Notes: generated from the letters alone by a model not told the origin. Positions 17,077 through 26,904 are shown, counted from the stretch's first letter. The stretch: DNA of 64,000 nucleotides from Granulicella sp. WH15 (GCF_009914315.1 NZ_CP042596.1:1922001-1986000); one strand, 5' to 3'. Numbers and translations: made by a program.

Positions 17077-19041
17077 ATGGCCGATTACATCTACCTATTG
17101 GAAAATCGTCTTTCCTTAGCGCAGCGGGCAGCGATTGAACTGGTACGCGAGATCGCACGGGTAAAGGGCTTTACCGTGTTTCTGGTGGGGGGCGCGGTAC
17201 GCGACCTTACCACTGGCTCGCCGGTGCGCGACCTTGATCTGGCAGTTCAGGGAAATGCCATCAAGTTGAAGAAAGATATAGAGAAAGTCGGCGGCGTCAT
17301 CTCCGGCGAGTCGGAGGCCAGCCAGGCGCTCTTTGTGCGCTTCCCGGGCAGCGTTCGGATGGAGATTGGCAGCACGCTCTCGGCCAGCTATCCCAAGCCG
17401 GGTAAGCCCGTGTACAAGCCCTCGACGATCCAGGAAGACCTGCGGCGGCGTGACTTTACCGCAAATGCGATGGCTCTTTCGCTCAATGTGGGCTCCTATG
17501 GGCTGCTGATGGACCCGCTGAATGGCGTGGCGGATATCGAAAACCGCGAGTTGCGGCTGGTGAGCAACTACGGGTTTATCGAGGACCCGGTGCGGATGAT
17601 CCGGGCGGCGCGGCTGATGGCCCGGCTGGGCTGGCAGTTGGAGGAGAAGACTGCGGCACGGTACGAGACCGGCAAGCAGGAGGATTACATCTCCGTGCTG
17701 AGCGAGTTTGCGCGCGGGTACGAGACCGAAGAGATCTTCCACGAGGAAGACCCGCTACGGGTGCTGCGACGGCTGGAGGCGGAGGGGTGGATGAAGCACC
17801 TGTCGCCTAGCTGGAGCTCGGCCAAGGTGAACGTGGCGGAGCTGGAGAAGCTGCGCGAGCTGCAGACGCAGTTGCAGATGCAGGGGATCTATCCGGATGC
17901 AGCGGCGGCGAACTTCCCGTTGCTGACGGCGAAGTTGCAGGCGAGCGAACTGAAGGCCCTGAAGCAGAGCTTTGTGCGGCAGGGGTTTGTGGCTGAGGTC
18001 GAGGCCCTGGAGGGCGAGGCTAAGGAGTTTGCCGCGCAGCTCGGGTCGAAGGCTGCGGCGACGCCCTCGCTGGCCTGGAAGATGATTGTGGCGGCGCGTC
18101 CGGATGTGGTGCTCTGGGCGGCTTATGCAACCAAGAGCGGAGCCGTGCAGGCCAAATTCAAGAGCTTCCTGGGTGAGTGGGGACAGGCGCGGCAGAGGAT
18201 TCCTTACACGCTGTTGCAGGAGATGAGGATTGTCCCCGAGTTGCCGGGCTACGATGAGCTGATCGAAACGCTGTTCTTCCAACTGATGGATGGCAACCTG
18301 GCGACGACGGAGGAGATGAAGGCGTTTCTGGAGCCGTACTCGCCGCCTGCACCGCCTCCGCCTGTGAATCTGCGCCGTCTGCGCGCTGCCGCGAAGAAAG
18401 AGGCCAAGACGGCTAAGGGCCGGGGCCGGAAGGCTGCGGTGGACCTGCTGGACGATGAGGATGAGAACGAAGACGAGCCGGACGACGATCTCGATGACTC
18501 GGATGCGCCGGACGTCGACGTGCAGGATGAGGACGAGTTGGAGGCCGATACGGAGTCTGAGGAGGATGTGGATGTGCCGCCTCCGCCGCGTGCGGCTGCG
18601 AAGCCCGCTCCTGCCAAGGTAGCGGCTCCCGCCAAGGCTGCGGCGACCAAGCCGGTAGTAGCTGTGGTGCCTAAGGCTGTGGCTCCAGCGAAACCTGCTG
18701 CGGCTCCCCAGAAGGCGGCTGCGCCGGTGAAGACGGTGGCTGTGGTGGCGAAGAAGGTGGAGGCCAAGCCTGTTGTGAAGGCGGCTCCTGCTAAGGCTGC
18801 TCCGGTGGCGGCGAAGAAGGCAGCTCCGAAGAAGGCCGCACCGGTGAAGAAGCCGGTTGTGGTGGCTAAGAAGGCTGTGCCCGCGAAGAAGGCGGCTCCG
18901 GCCCCGGCGAAGGTCGTCAAGAAGGCTGTCGTGACGAAGGCGGCGACCAAGGTTGTGGCTAAGCCGGTGGTGAAGAAGGCTGTTCCGGCGAAGAAGGTCG
19001 TGACCAAGAAGGCCGCTGCTCCGGTGAAGAAGAAGCGGTAG
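17077..19041 (+). CDS. tRNA nucleotidyltransferase/poly(A) polymerase-family enzyme with histone H1-like tail
   Basis: A 654-residue fusion. Residues 1-about 235 are a class II nucleotidyltransferase head: LVGGAVRDLTTG (38-47), RDLDL with the metal-binding Asp52 and Asp54, RRRDFTANAMAL and RMIRAARLMARLGW. This domain adds CCA to tRNA 3' ends or A residues to RNA; which cannot be decided. A helical region follows to about 415. Residues 420-455 are Pro/Lys-rich, 456-503 are strongly acidic (DDEDENEDEPDDD and similar), and about 503-654 is a Lys/Ala/Pro/Val tail with repeated KKA, AAPAK and PVKK units, just like histone H1 tails of eukaryotes and bacterial H1-like proteins. Usual CCA enzymes are about 400-450 residues, so the tail is extra. 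It faces the SET gene with 6 bases between the stop codons. Confidence 0.85.
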   Translation: MADYIYLLENRLSLAQRAAIELVREIARVKGFTVFLVGGAVRDLTTGSPVRDLDLAVQGNAIKLKKDIEKVGGVISGESEASQALFVRFPGSVRMEIGSTLSASYPKPGKPVYKPSTIQEDLRRRDFTANAMALSLNVGSYGLLMDPLNGVADIENRELRLVSNYGFIEDPVRMIRAARLMARLGWQLEEKTAARYETGKQEDYISVLSEFARGYETEEIFHEEDPLRVLRRLEAEGWMKHLSPSWSSAKVNVAELEKLRELQTQLQMQGIYPDAAAANFPLLTAKLQASELKALKQSFVRQGFVAEVEALEGEAKEFAAQLGSKAAATPSLAWKMIVAARPDVVLWAAYATKSGAVQAKFKSFLGEWGQARQRIPYTLLQEMRIVPELPGYDELIETLFFQLMDGNLATTEEMKAFLEPYSPPAPPPPVNLRRLRAAAKKEAKTAKGRGRKAAVDLLDDEDENEDEPDDDLDDSDAPDVDVQDEDELEADTESEEDVDVPPPPRAAAKPAPAKVAAPAKAAATKPVVAVVPKAVAPAKPAAAPQKAAAPVKTVAVVAKKVEAKPVVKAAPAKAAPVAAKKAAPKKAAPVKKPVVVAKKAVPAKKAAPAPAKVVKKAVVTKAATKVVAKPVVKKAVPAKKVVTKKAAAPVKKKR

Positions 19042-19047
19042 CGGCCT

Positions 19048-19530
19048 CTAGGCTATGAGCGGCGGTTTGGCGGCGGATTTCTTGCGGGCCAGGGCGTTGC
19101 GGCGCTCGACCTCGGCCTGGGCGAACATGGTGCCACGGCAGTTGGGCGCACCGCAGTAGCAGTCCTGCGTGGCCTCGTCGGAGTCGTAGAGGTTGTACTC
19201 GTAGGTCAGCTCCTCTCCGGCGGAGATGTTGCGCAGGGCGACTACGTAGATGCGGTCGTTGACCTCTTCGGTCTCGCAGTTGGGGCTGCAGCAGTGGTTC
19301 ATGAACATGGCCGCGCCGAAGCCGTCGATGACCATGTCGTCTTCGCCGACGCCGAAGAGGTAGGTGACGAAGCGGTTGGCGTAGCGGGCGTCGGCGACCT
19401 CTTTGGCCATGCGCGGGCCGTCGTACTCGACGATGCGTTGGCCCTTGGCGACGGGGTCGAGGGTGTAGCAGCCAGCGGCGTGGATGGCCGAGGAGCGGAT
19501 CAAGAGTCTAGGAAGTTTGTGTCTGGCCAT
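19048..19530 (-). CDS. SET-domain protein lysine methyltransferase
   Basis: A 160-residue protein that is one SET domain with a post-SET tail, predicted to methylate lysine side chains with S-adenosylmethionine. Key parts: IRSSAIHAAGCYTLDPVAKG at the start, the knot sequence FMNHCCSPNCET (NHxCxPNC), GEELTYEYNLYD with the catalytic Tyr, and the post-SET cysteines CYCGAPNCRG that bind zinc together with a Cys of the knot. Short bacterial SET proteins exist in Chlamydia, Legionella and some free-living groups; chlamydial NUE methylates histone-like proteins. Here the neighbouring gene makes a Lys-rich H1-like tail, which makes that protein the obvious substrate candidate (inference). Confidence 0.92.
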   Translation of the reverse strand: MARHKLPRLLIRSSAIHAAGCYTLDPVAKGQRIVEYDGPRMAKEVADARYANRFVTYLFGVGEDDMVIDGFGAAMFMNHCCSPNCETEEVNDRIYVVALRNISAGEELTYEYNLYDSDEATQDCYCGAPNCRGTMFAQAEVERRNALARKKSAAKPPLIA

Positions 19531-19610
19531 ACCATCCCCACTCGCGGTTTTTTACGCGAGGTCACCAACCGTCGCTGGGCGACGTCCAAATGTAAAGTAA
19601 AGGCTCCGAG

Positions 19611-19656
19611 GAGCCTGACGATAGCAAGGAAGAACCTTCGAGCCTGACTATAGCAA
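19611..19656 (+). repeat. Tandem short direct repeat
   Basis: GAGCCTGACGATAGCAA (19611-19627) is repeated as GAGCCTGACTATAGCAA (19640-19656), 16 of 17 identical, 29 bases apart, upstream of the TPR gene. Two operator half-sites or simple duplication; nothing decides between them. Confidence 0.55.
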
Positions 19657-19699
19657 AGTTGGCCGGGTAGTGGAGAATCAAGGCATACTTAGGTCGAGC

Positions 19700-20626
19700 A
19701 TGTGTGTGAGTCGCCAATTCGTTCGTTGCTGGTTGCTGCTGGCTGGTATGGCTATGGGGGTGGTTTTGTGCGGCTCGCGGGCGGAGGCGCAGCGGCCGAT
19801 CCTGCCGATCTGTTCGGACGACCCGGCCTTTAAGCTGCCGCCGTGCAAGGCGGCTCCGGGGAGTGAGCCTCAGCAGCAGGGGCAGTCGGTCTCGACGGAT
19901 GGGGCTGGTGCGCCTGCTAGTCCGGCTACGGCGTTTCCTTTCCCCGGCGATCCTGCACCTGCTTCCCCGGAGGCTCCCAAGCCTGCGGCTGAACAGTTTC
20001 CTTTTCCCGGCTCCGATCCGGCCCCAGCTCAGCCTGCGGCGGCTGCTCCTGCTGCTCCTGCTGTTCCACAACCTGCGGCGTCCGCGCCGTCTGCGGGGGG
20101 CAAATCGGGGGCTTCGGGAGCTAAGGATGCGTTTCCTTTTCCAGGGGAGAATGTGCCCTTGCCGGTGGTGGACCCAAACGAGAAGGTCTACGATCCCAAT
20201 GAGGGAAAGGCTGGTCCGCCTACGCCTCGGCCTGCGGCTCCTCCTGACAACTCCGGCTCGTCTTCCAGCTCTTCTTCAGATGCGGAGCCTCTGCCGGACT
20301 TGAAGGATGAGGGGTCGGAGGGTTCGACAGCCTCGCAGCGCCGCCGGATGCCCAAGGTTGAGGATATGGGCAAGCGTGAGGCCGAGGATCTGAAGGTGGC
20401 CAAGTTCTACCACTCCACGGGCAACTATATGGCGGCGTACCTGAGAGCTAAGGATGCCCTGAAGATTGATCCCGAGGACCCTGAGGCGCAGTTGGCGCTG
20501 GCGATCAACGCGCAAAAGCTGGCCAAGCGCGAGGACGCGATCGCAGGCTATACCAACTATCTGAAGCTCGCGCCCGACGGGGATGCGGCACAGACGGCGA
20601 AGAAGGCGCTCGCGGCGTTGCAGTAG
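19700..20626 (+). CDS. Secreted TPR protein with Pro/Ala-rich linker
   Basis: A 308-residue exported protein. Residues 1-31 form a signal peptide (two Cys inside, ending SRAEAQ). The central 180 residues are of low complexity, rich in Pro, Ala, Ser and Gly, and contain three copies of FPFPG (AFPFPGDP, QFPFPGSDP, AFPFPGEN). The C-terminal 90 residues hold about two TPR repeats: AEDLKVAKFYHSTGNYMAAYLRAKDALKIDPEDPEAQLALAINAQKLAKREDAIAGYTNYLKLAPD, split here for reading. TPRs mediate protein contacts in the periplasm. I prefer ATG 19700 to GTG 19670 because the signal peptide starts there; both lack a clear ribosome-binding site. No functional partner is visible. Confidence 0.75.
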   Translation: MCVSRQFVRCWLLLAGMAMGVVLCGSRAEAQRPILPICSDDPAFKLPPCKAAPGSEPQQQGQSVSTDGAGAPASPATAFPFPGDPAPASPEAPKPAAEQFPFPGSDPAPAQPAAAAPAAPAVPQPAASAPSAGGKSGASGAKDAFPFPGENVPLPVVDPNEKVYDPNEGKAGPPTPRPAAPPDNSGSSSSSSSDAEPLPDLKDEGSEGSTASQRRRMPKVEDMGKREAEDLKVAKFYHSTGNYMAAYLRAKDALKIDPEDPEAQLALAINAQKLAKREDAIAGYTNYLKLAPDGDAAQTAKKALAALQ

Positions 20627-20711
20627 GTGGTAACTCTCTTTCGTTTCTTCGCAGCAGACTTTTAGCGCGTGTGGGTGTACAACTGGCTCTCGGCATATTG
20701 AGAGAACCTTC

Positions 20712-21238
20712 ATGCACCCGACTTTGAAGTGTCTCGAGGCGGAGTTGTGCGGCTCGCTGACCGGACTGACGGCGGCGCAGACGTTGCGTGGGCCGAGCGG
20801 GCATCCGGAGAAGTGGTGCGTGCAGCAGATTGTGGGGCATCTGCTGCTGGGGTATCGGTCGACTGCCGAGGCGTTTCAAACGAGGGTGGAGCGAGGGAGG
20901 CCGACCCGCGCCAGGGCCAATCGACGGCAGCGGCTGGGGCAGATGTGCGTGATCCGGTTCGGATTTTTTCCATCGGGGCGGCTGGCTCCGGAGAGCCTAT
21001 TGCCGGGAGAGCCGGTGGAGTGCCGCGGGGGCGAGGATCTGATCGACTGCGTGCAGGCAGAGCTGGCACGGCTGAACCAGGCGGCGGAGGTGGCGCGGGC
21101 GTTGTTTGGGATGTTGCGGCGATTAGCCATGGGGTACTGGGGCCGATGTCGGTGGACCATTGGAGAGGGTTTCATCTGGTCCACGGGCGGCATCATATCC
21201 GGCAGATTCTGGCGCTGCGAAAGCAGCAGGGGTGTTGA
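20712..21238 (+). pseudogene. DinB/DUF1569-like protein, frameshifted
   Basis: A DinB-superfamily (metal-dependent four-helix bundle) gene whose reading frame changes near 21108-21128. The first frame (from ATG 20712) gives HPEKWCVQQIVGHLLLGYRST with the first metal His, then RARANRRQRLGQ and PSGRLAPES. After AEVARALFG the homologous text moves one frame over, giving SHGVLGPMSVDHWRGFHLVHGRHHIRQI, with the last His ligands, and ends at 21238. The total, 527 bases, is one short of 176 codons. The mechanism is a single-base loss, either natural or a base-calling error. Cellular role of such DinB proteins is mostly unknown (some are thiol transferases). Confidence 0.72.
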
Positions 21239-21251
21239 TCGTTCTCTCCGG

Positions 21252-21719
21252 CTATAGCCTGGGGCCGGTTGCGACGATGGATGCGGCCTTCTTCGCTTTG
21301 ACTGCAACGATGGGGGCGTCGTCCAGCTCCTCTTCGATACGCAGGTAGCGTCGCATGTATCGCAGCGGCTCCTCGGCCAGGACGATCTCCTTCAGGTGGT
21401 AGCGCCAGGCGTCTTCGCGGCCGCTGCGGCGGGTATATCCCTTGCGATGGACCGTGGCGATGGAGCCATCGGGCTTGACCCGCTGGAAGGTCTGTTTTTC
21501 GACGAGGAAGGTCATCTTCTCGCCCGCCTTCCAGAAGTGCCGTGCGAACTCGTGGGAGAAGAGCAGCGCGTAGTAGCGGCGCTCGGCGGAGAGCATCTCC
21601 GTGGCGTGGCGGGTGCTCTGCCACGGCAGCCCCAGGTGGCTGACGTACCACCTGCGGAACTCGAATCCATTTGTCTTTGCCTGCTTGAGAAGAAGCCATA
21701 GGAGCTCAAAACGCGTCAT
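21252..21719 (-). CDS. Hypothetical protein, unknown function
   Basis: A 155-residue protein of unknown family. It has MTRFELLWLLLKQAKTNGFEFRRWY at the start, a conserved-looking middle (AERRYYALLFSHEFARHFWKAGEKMTF), HRKGYTRRSGREDAWRYHLKEIVLAEEPLRYMRRYLRIEEEL, and a short Lys/Ala-rich end. It is rich in aromatic and basic residues, with no signal peptide. The start at 21719 is chosen because it begins a well-ordered helix and a purine-rich GGAGGAGG stands upstream; the open frame continues 108 bases further without a better signal. It lies convergent with the DinB-like gene, 13 bases apart. Confidence 0.6.
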   Translation of the reverse strand: MTRFELLWLLLKQAKTNGFEFRRWYVSHLGLPWQSTRHATEMLSAERRYYALLFSHEFARHFWKAGEKMTFLVEKQTFQRVKPDGSIATVHRKGYTRRSGREDAWRYHLKEIVLAEEPLRYMRRYLRIEEELDDAPIVAVKAKKAASIVATGPRL

Positions 21720-22000
21720 TCGACCTTTGCCTCCTCCAACCTTCACCTCGACTTGGTATCCCGGGTTCGTGTGGAGCTTTCGTATGGAGCTATAGTGTAC
21801 GGGTACTGCCGCGTCTTTCGGGAGCACTCAAACGTAACCGCAGAGAGGTTTGCTATCGGACCCTGCACGGCGCGGTCTAACCCCGGTATGCTGCATCTTA
21901 GAGTAAGCAGTGGCAACCTAATCTCGGCAGACGACAGGCGAATGCACTTGAAGGCTCTCCGGAACGTTTTTCGGCCCAGTACAAGTTTGGAACCGTTGTG

Positions 22001-23209
22001 ATGAGCCGTCTTCGGCTGGTGAAGCTGCTGCTGGTGGCGGCTGTGCTGTGGGGTGCGGCGGAGGCGCGGGCGGTGGAGCATACCGATCCGCTGAACACGA
22101 CCCCGGCGGTGCAGGAGGCGTATCAACGCTTCTACAACCTGGACTACGATGGCTCGCTGGCGCGGTTCGACCAGGTGCTGAAGGCCAATCCCGAGAACCC
22201 GATGGCCTATAACTACCTGCTGATGGTGACGATCTTCCGCGAGCTGTACCATCAGGATCTGCTGGATACGACCTACTACGCGCATGATTCCTTTCTGACG
22301 ACCAAGCGCAATGTGGAGGTGCCGGAGGCGATCCGGCAGAGGATCGAGTACCTGACTGACACCTCGATGAAGCTGTGCGATGAGCGGATTAAGACCAACT
22401 CCAGTGACGCGAACGCCTACTTTGCGCGCGGGTTTGCACGAGGGATGCATGCGGCGTTCATTACGCTGGTCGATCATAGCTTTGCCTCCGCGGCGCGGCA
22501 GGGGTATGCGGCGCGGAACGACTCGGAGCAGGCGATCAAGATTGATCCGGGGTATGCCGATGCCAATATGGCCATCGGTATCCAGCAGTTTGCCGTGGCC
22601 AGCCTGCCGCGCTGGGTGCGGCTCGTGGTGGGGATCGTCGGTGTGGGCGGCAACAAGGAGAAGGGATTGGCGCTGCTGCGCAACTCGGCTGAGCATGGGG
22701 TGGTGACGCGGGTTGAGTCGCGGACTACGCTATCGCTGTTCCTGCGGCACGACGCACGCTATGGGGAGGCGCTGGTGGTGCAGCATGGGCTGGCGACGGA
22801 GTATCCGCACGACTATCTCTTCCGGTTGGAGGAGGCCAATCTGACCAAGGACGCCGGGCATGGGCCGGAGGCGATTGCGATCTACAAGGCCGTGCTGACG
22901 GATGCGCGCAGGCCGGGGTACTTCGTCGATCCGCGGTTGCAGATGGCGTGGTTCGGACTGGCCGATACGGAGCGAGGGCAGAACCAGGTGGTTGAGGCCG
23001 CAGGGCACTATATGGAGGCGGCCAACCAGCCCAACGCCAGCGACTGGCTGCGGCGGCGGGCGCTGCTGAACGCGGGAGAGATGTACGATCTGCTGCACGA
23101 TCGCGGCGGCGCGATGAAGCAGTACCAGGCGGTCTGCGCGCCGGGCGGCGACCAGTCGCAGTGCGATGCTGCTAGAAAGTTGATGAAGAGTTCATACACG
23201 GGAAAGTAA
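22001..23209 (+). CDS. Secreted TPR-repeat protein
   Basis: A 402-residue exported protein. A short signal peptide ends at ARAVEH. The rest is helical and made of TPR-like repeats, the clearest being AVQEAYQRFYNLDYDGSLARFDQVLKANPENPMAY, SSDANAYFARGFARG followed by AIKIDPGYADANMAIGI, and near the end WLRRRALLNAGEMYDLLHDRGGAMKQYQAVC. An internal hydrophobic stretch (AVASLPRWVRLVVGIVGVGG) is present. Probably periplasmic, a scaffold or sensor of unknown partner. The GTG directly before the ATG (21998) is an alternative start. The acetate kinase gene begins 48 bases downstream on the same strand, but no functional link is evident. Confidence 0.78.
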   Translation: MSRLRLVKLLLVAAVLWGAAEARAVEHTDPLNTTPAVQEAYQRFYNLDYDGSLARFDQVLKANPENPMAYNYLLMVTIFRELYHQDLLDTTYYAHDSFLTTKRNVEVPEAIRQRIEYLTDTSMKLCDERIKTNSSDANAYFARGFARGMHAAFITLVDHSFASAARQGYAARNDSEQAIKIDPGYADANMAIGIQQFAVASLPRWVRLVVGIVGVGGNKEKGLALLRNSAEHGVVTRVESRTTLSLFLRHDARYGEALVVQHGLATEYPHDYLFRLEEANLTKDAGHGPEAIAIYKAVLTDARRPGYFVDPRLQMAWFGLADTERGQNQVVEAAGHYMEAANQPNASDWLRRRALLNAGEMYDLLHDRGGAMKQYQAVCAPGGDQSQCDAARKLMKSSYTGK

Positions 23210-23257
23210 CGGCGTCGAATGATGGGTAGATGAGTGGGGCGTCCGGGGAGGATGTCG

Positions 23258-24436
23258 ATGCGGATTCTGGTGGTGAATAGCGGCTCTTCTTCGATCAAGT
23301 TTTCGATCTTCGACTCGGGTGCGGCGAGTGAAGATGCGGGGCTGAGGTGCGTCTTTGAAGGCGAGCTGACCGGGATCGGCGGGGCCGAGGCGCAGCTTGA
23401 GGTGGAGGGCAAGCGATCGACGGTGCAGGCCGGGAGCCAGGTGGAGGCGATTCGGCTGGTGTTTGATACGGTGGCCGAGCCGGTGGATGCGGTGGGGTAT
23501 CGAGTGGTGCATCCGGGGCCGCATCTGGAGGATCATCAGCGGGTTACGCCGGAGGTACTGGAGGCTCTCGAAGCGGCTACAGCGTTTGCTCCATTGCACG
23601 ATCCAGAGGCGGTGAAGGTAATCCGCGAGGGGCTGGCGCGGTTCCCGCAGGTGGGGCACTATGCTTGCTTCGACACAGTCTTCCATCGCACTATGCCCGA
23701 GGAGGCGACGACGTACGCGCTGCCCGAGAGCGTGCGGGCCGAGGGCGTGCATCGGTATGGATTTCATGGGCTTAGTTGCGAGTCGATTGTGCGCCAGATG
23801 CAGGTGGCGGGACCGCTGCCGAGGCGCATGGCGATTGCCCATCTGGGCAGCGGGTGTAGCGTGACGGCGGTGGTGGATGGCCGCTCGGTGGACACGACGA
23901 TGGGGCTGACGCCGACCGGAGGAGTGGTGATGGGGACGCGGCCGGGTGACCTCGATCCGGGGCTGATGCTCTACCTGCTGCGGCGGCAGCAGGGGGATAA
24001 GGACGCTGCCATCGCGGCTGTGGAGGCAATGGTGAACCACAACTCCGGCATGGTGGCTCTGAGCGGAATGGCGAACGATATGCGGGCCGTACGCAAGGCC
24101 GCTGCTGCGGGGGACGTCCGGGCTCAGTTGGCGGTGAAGGTCTTTACCCGCAGCGTGACCAAGGCTATTGCGGGCTTCTGCTGGACGCTGGGCGGGCTGG
24201 ATGCGATTGTCTTCGCGGGCGGCATCGGGGAGCATGATGCGCTGACGAGGACCGAGGTGCTCGCGGGACTGGAGAGCCAGGGAGTTGCAATTAATTCTTC
24301 GCTAAATGATTCGAAGAGTGATGGGGCGCACAGCATTAGTGCATCAGATAGTCATACGTTAGTCCTTGTCGTCCCGGCGCAGGAAGACCGCATGATCGCC
24401 ATGCACGTGAGCCGCATGGACGCAATACAACGATAA
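23258..24436 (+). CDS. ackA: Acetate kinase
   Basis: A 392-residue enzyme that makes acetate and ATP from acetyl phosphate and ADP. Motifs: phosphate loop VNSGSSSIKFSIF at the start, YRVVHPGP, RYGFHGLS (usually GFHGTSH), HLGSGCSV, MGLTPTGGVVMGTRPGDLDPG and FAGGIGEH. The start at 23258 has GGGGAGG at the proper distance, while upstream ATGs are too near it. The phosphoketolase gene follows 59 bases downstream, and together they turn xylulose-5-P or fructose-6-P into acetate and ATP. Cytosolic. Confidence 0.95.
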   Translation: MRILVVNSGSSSIKFSIFDSGAASEDAGLRCVFEGELTGIGGAEAQLEVEGKRSTVQAGSQVEAIRLVFDTVAEPVDAVGYRVVHPGPHLEDHQRVTPEVLEALEAATAFAPLHDPEAVKVIREGLARFPQVGHYACFDTVFHRTMPEEATTYALPESVRAEGVHRYGFHGLSCESIVRQMQVAGPLPRRMAIAHLGSGCSVTAVVDGRSVDTTMGLTPTGGVVMGTRPGDLDPGLMLYLLRRQQGDKDAAIAAVEAMVNHNSGMVALSGMANDMRAVRKAAAAGDVRAQLAVKVFTRSVTKAIAGFCWTLGGLDAIVFAGGIGEHDALTRTEVLAGLESQGVAINSSLNDSKSDGAHSISASDSHTLVLVVPAQEDRMIAMHVSRMDAIQR

Positions 24437-24495
24437 ATATCCGAGTTTAGATTCACTTCAGGCAGCTCCAACATTTTATGCAATGAGGTAACTTC

Positions 24496-26904
24496 ATGGA
24501 CCGCAACACCTCTGTTTCATTGAACCCGGCGCCGCTCAACGCAGACGAGTTGCGGCGCATGAATGCCTACTGGCGGGCCTGCAACTATCTGTGCGCCGGG
24601 ATGCTTTACCTGCGGGCCAATCCTCTGTTGCGCGAGCCGCTGAAGCCGGAGCATATCAAGAGCAGACTGCTGGGGCACTGGGGATCGGACCCGGGCCAGA
24701 GCTTTACGTGGGTGCATCTGAACCGGCTCATCAAGAAGTACGACCTGAACCTGATCTTCCTCTCCGGCCCCGGGCATGGTGCTCCTGCGACGCTCTCGAA
24801 CAGCTACCTGGAGGGTGTGTACTCGGAGATCTATCCCGATAAGAGCGAAGACGCGGAGGGGATGCAGAAGTTCTTCAAGCAGTTCTCGTTCCCGGGCGGG
24901 ATCGGGAGCCACTGCACGCCGGAGACGCCCGGCTCTATCCACGAGGGCGGCGAACTGGGCTACAGCATCTCGCACGGGTTTGGCGCGGCGTTCGATAACC
25001 CCGACCTGATCGTGACGGTGGTGGTGGGCGATGGCGAGGCCGAGACCGGGCCGCTGGCTACGTCGTGGCACTCGAACAAGTTTCTCAATCCGGTGACCGA
25101 TGGCGCGGTGCTGCCTATTTTGCACTTAAACGGTTACAAGATCGCAAACCCCACGATTCTAGCGCGTATTTCGTCCGAAGAGCTGGAGAGCCTCTTCCAC
25201 GGATATGGCTGGACGCCATATGTAGTGGAGGGCGATGATCCTGAGCTGATGCACCAGAAGATGGCGGGCGTGCTGGAGTTCTGCGTGGAGGAGATCCGCG
25301 CGATTCAGGAGAAGGCGCGCAGCGCAGCGGCTGGGAGCACGCCGGCGCGTCCGCGCTGGCCGATGATTATTTTGAAGACGCCGAAGGGGTGGACGTGCCC
25401 GAAGGAGCTGGACGGGCACAAGCTCGAAGGCTCGTGGCGCGCACACCAGATGCCGGTTCTCGATGCCTCGACGAACCCGGAGCGGCTGAAGATCGTGGAG
25501 CAGTGGCTGAAGAGCTACAAGCCGGAGGAACTGTTCGATGAGCAGGGCTCGCTGGTTCCGGAGCTGAAGGAGCTGCCCCCGGTGGGGACGCGGCGCATCA
25601 GCGGTAATCCCCATGCCAATGGCGGAACGCTGCGCAAGCCGCTCGACATGCCGGACTTCCGCGAGTATGCCGTGAAGATTGAAACGCCTGGTCATGAGGA
25701 GCTTTCGTCAACCGATAGGCTGGGGCATTTTCTGTGCGATGTGATGCGGAAGAACATGACCAACTTCCGCGTCTTCGGGCCGGATGAGACTGCGTCGAAC
25801 AAGCTGGACGCGATCTATCCGGGTAGTCACGGCAAGGCGTGGATGGCGGAGACGGTGCCTTCGGATGCGGATGGCGGATGGCTTGCGACTAATGGCCGCG
25901 TGATGGAGATGCTGAGCGAGCATACGCTCGAGGGCTGGTTCGAGGGCTATGTGCTGACGGGGCGGCATGGGTTCTTTTCGAGCTATGAGGCCTTCGTCCA
26001 TATCATCGACTCGATGTTCAACCAGCACGCCAAGTGGCTCGAGAAGAGCAAGCTGGAGCTGCGCTGGAGGGCACCGATCTCGTCGATCAACCTGCTGATT
26101 ACCTCGTTGGTATGGCGGCAGGATCATAACGGCTTTACCCATCAGGACCCGGGCTTCCTTGACCTGGTGACTAACAAGAGCCCGGAGATTACACGGGTGT
26201 ATCTGCCGCCCGATGCGAACTGCCTGCTGAGCGTGGCCGACCACTGCCTGCGCAGCACGGACTACATCAACGTGATCGTCGCGGACAAGGCTCCGCACCT
26301 GCAGTATCTGGATATGGATCAGGCGGTGAAGCACTGCACCAAGGGCATCGGCATATGGGACTTCGCCAGCAACGACGCGGGCGAGGAGCCGGATGTGGTG
26401 ATGGCTTGCGCGGGCGATATCCCGACCTCGGAGTCGTTGGCCGCGGTGGAGATTCTGCGCGAGCGCTGCCCCGATCTGAAGATACGCTTCATCAACGTGG
26501 TCGATCTCTTCCGGTTGATGCCGGAGCATGAGCATCCGCACGGGCTCTCCGAACGCGAGTTCGACAGCCTGTTCACGAAGGATAAGCCGGTGATCTTCAA
26601 CTTCCATGCCTATGCTTCGTTGATTCACAAACTGACGTATAGGCATACGAATCATGACAACTTCCACGTGCGTGGGTATAAGGAGAAGGGCAACATCAAC
26701 ACGCCGCTGGAGCTGGCGATATTGAATCAGGTGGATCGGTTCAATATCTCGATCGACGTCATCGACCGTGTGCCGAAGCTACAGGCAAAGGCCGCTCATA
26801 CCAAGCAGTGGCTGCAGGATCAGATCATCGACAGCATCAGCTACGCGCACGAGAACGGGATCGACAGGCAGGAGATTCGCGAGTGGAAGTGGGGAGCTAA
26901 ATAG
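24496..26904 (+). CDS. xfp: Xylulose-5-phosphate/fructose-6-phosphate phosphoketolase
   Basis: An 802-residue thiamine-diphosphate enzyme that splits xylulose-5-P (or fructose-6-P) with phosphate into acetyl phosphate and a triose- or tetrose-phosphate. The pattern is full length: [18 protein letters not shown] (substrate loop), [21 protein letters not shown] (TPP/Mg binding), [16 protein letters not shown] and [23 protein letters not shown] precedes the ATG. Coupled with ackA upstream, it gives a phosphoketolase shunt; no phosphotransacetylase gene is near, so the acetyl phosphate is likely used for ATP rather than acetyl-CoA. Confidence 0.97.
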   Translation: MDRNTSVSLNPAPLNADELRRMNAYWRACNYLCAGMLYLRANPLLREPLKPEHIKSRLLGHWGSDPGQSFTWVHLNRLIKKYDLNLIFLSGPGHGAPATLSNSYLEGVYSEIYPDKSEDAEGMQKFFKQFSFPGGIGSHCTPETPGSIHEGGELGYSISHGFGAAFDNPDLIVTVVVGDGEAETGPLATSWHSNKFLNPVTDGAVLPILHLNGYKIANPTILARISSEELESLFHGYGWTPYVVEGDDPELMHQKMAGVLEFCVEEIRAIQEKARSAAAGSTPARPRWPMIILKTPKGWTCPKELDGHKLEGSWRAHQMPVLDASTNPERLKIVEQWLKSYKPEELFDEQGSLVPELKELPPVGTRRISGNPHANGGTLRKPLDMPDFREYAVKIETPGHEELSSTDRLGHFLCDVMRKNMTNFRVFGPDETASNKLDAIYPGSHGKAWMAETVPSDADGGWLATNGRVMEMLSEHTLEGWFEGYVLTGRHGFFSSYEAFVHIIDSMFNQHAKWLEKSKLELRWRAPISSINLLITSLVWRQDHNGFTHQDPGFLDLVTNKSPEITRVYLPPDANCLLSVADHCLRSTDYINVIVADKAPHLQYLDMDQAVKHCTKGIGIWDFASNDAGEEPDVVMACAGDIPTSESLAAVEILRERCPDLKIRFINVVDLFRLMPEHEHPHGLSEREFDSLFTKDKPVIFNFHAYASLIHKLTYRHTNHDNFHVRGYKEKGNINTPLELAILNQVDRFNISIDVIDRVPKLQAKAAHTKQWLQDQIIDSISYAHENGIDRQEIREWKWGAK

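Noticed and set aside
19562..20071. A 169-codon Arg/Ser-rich open frame on the minus strand
   Set aside because: Antisense to the secreted TPR protein and of low complexity.
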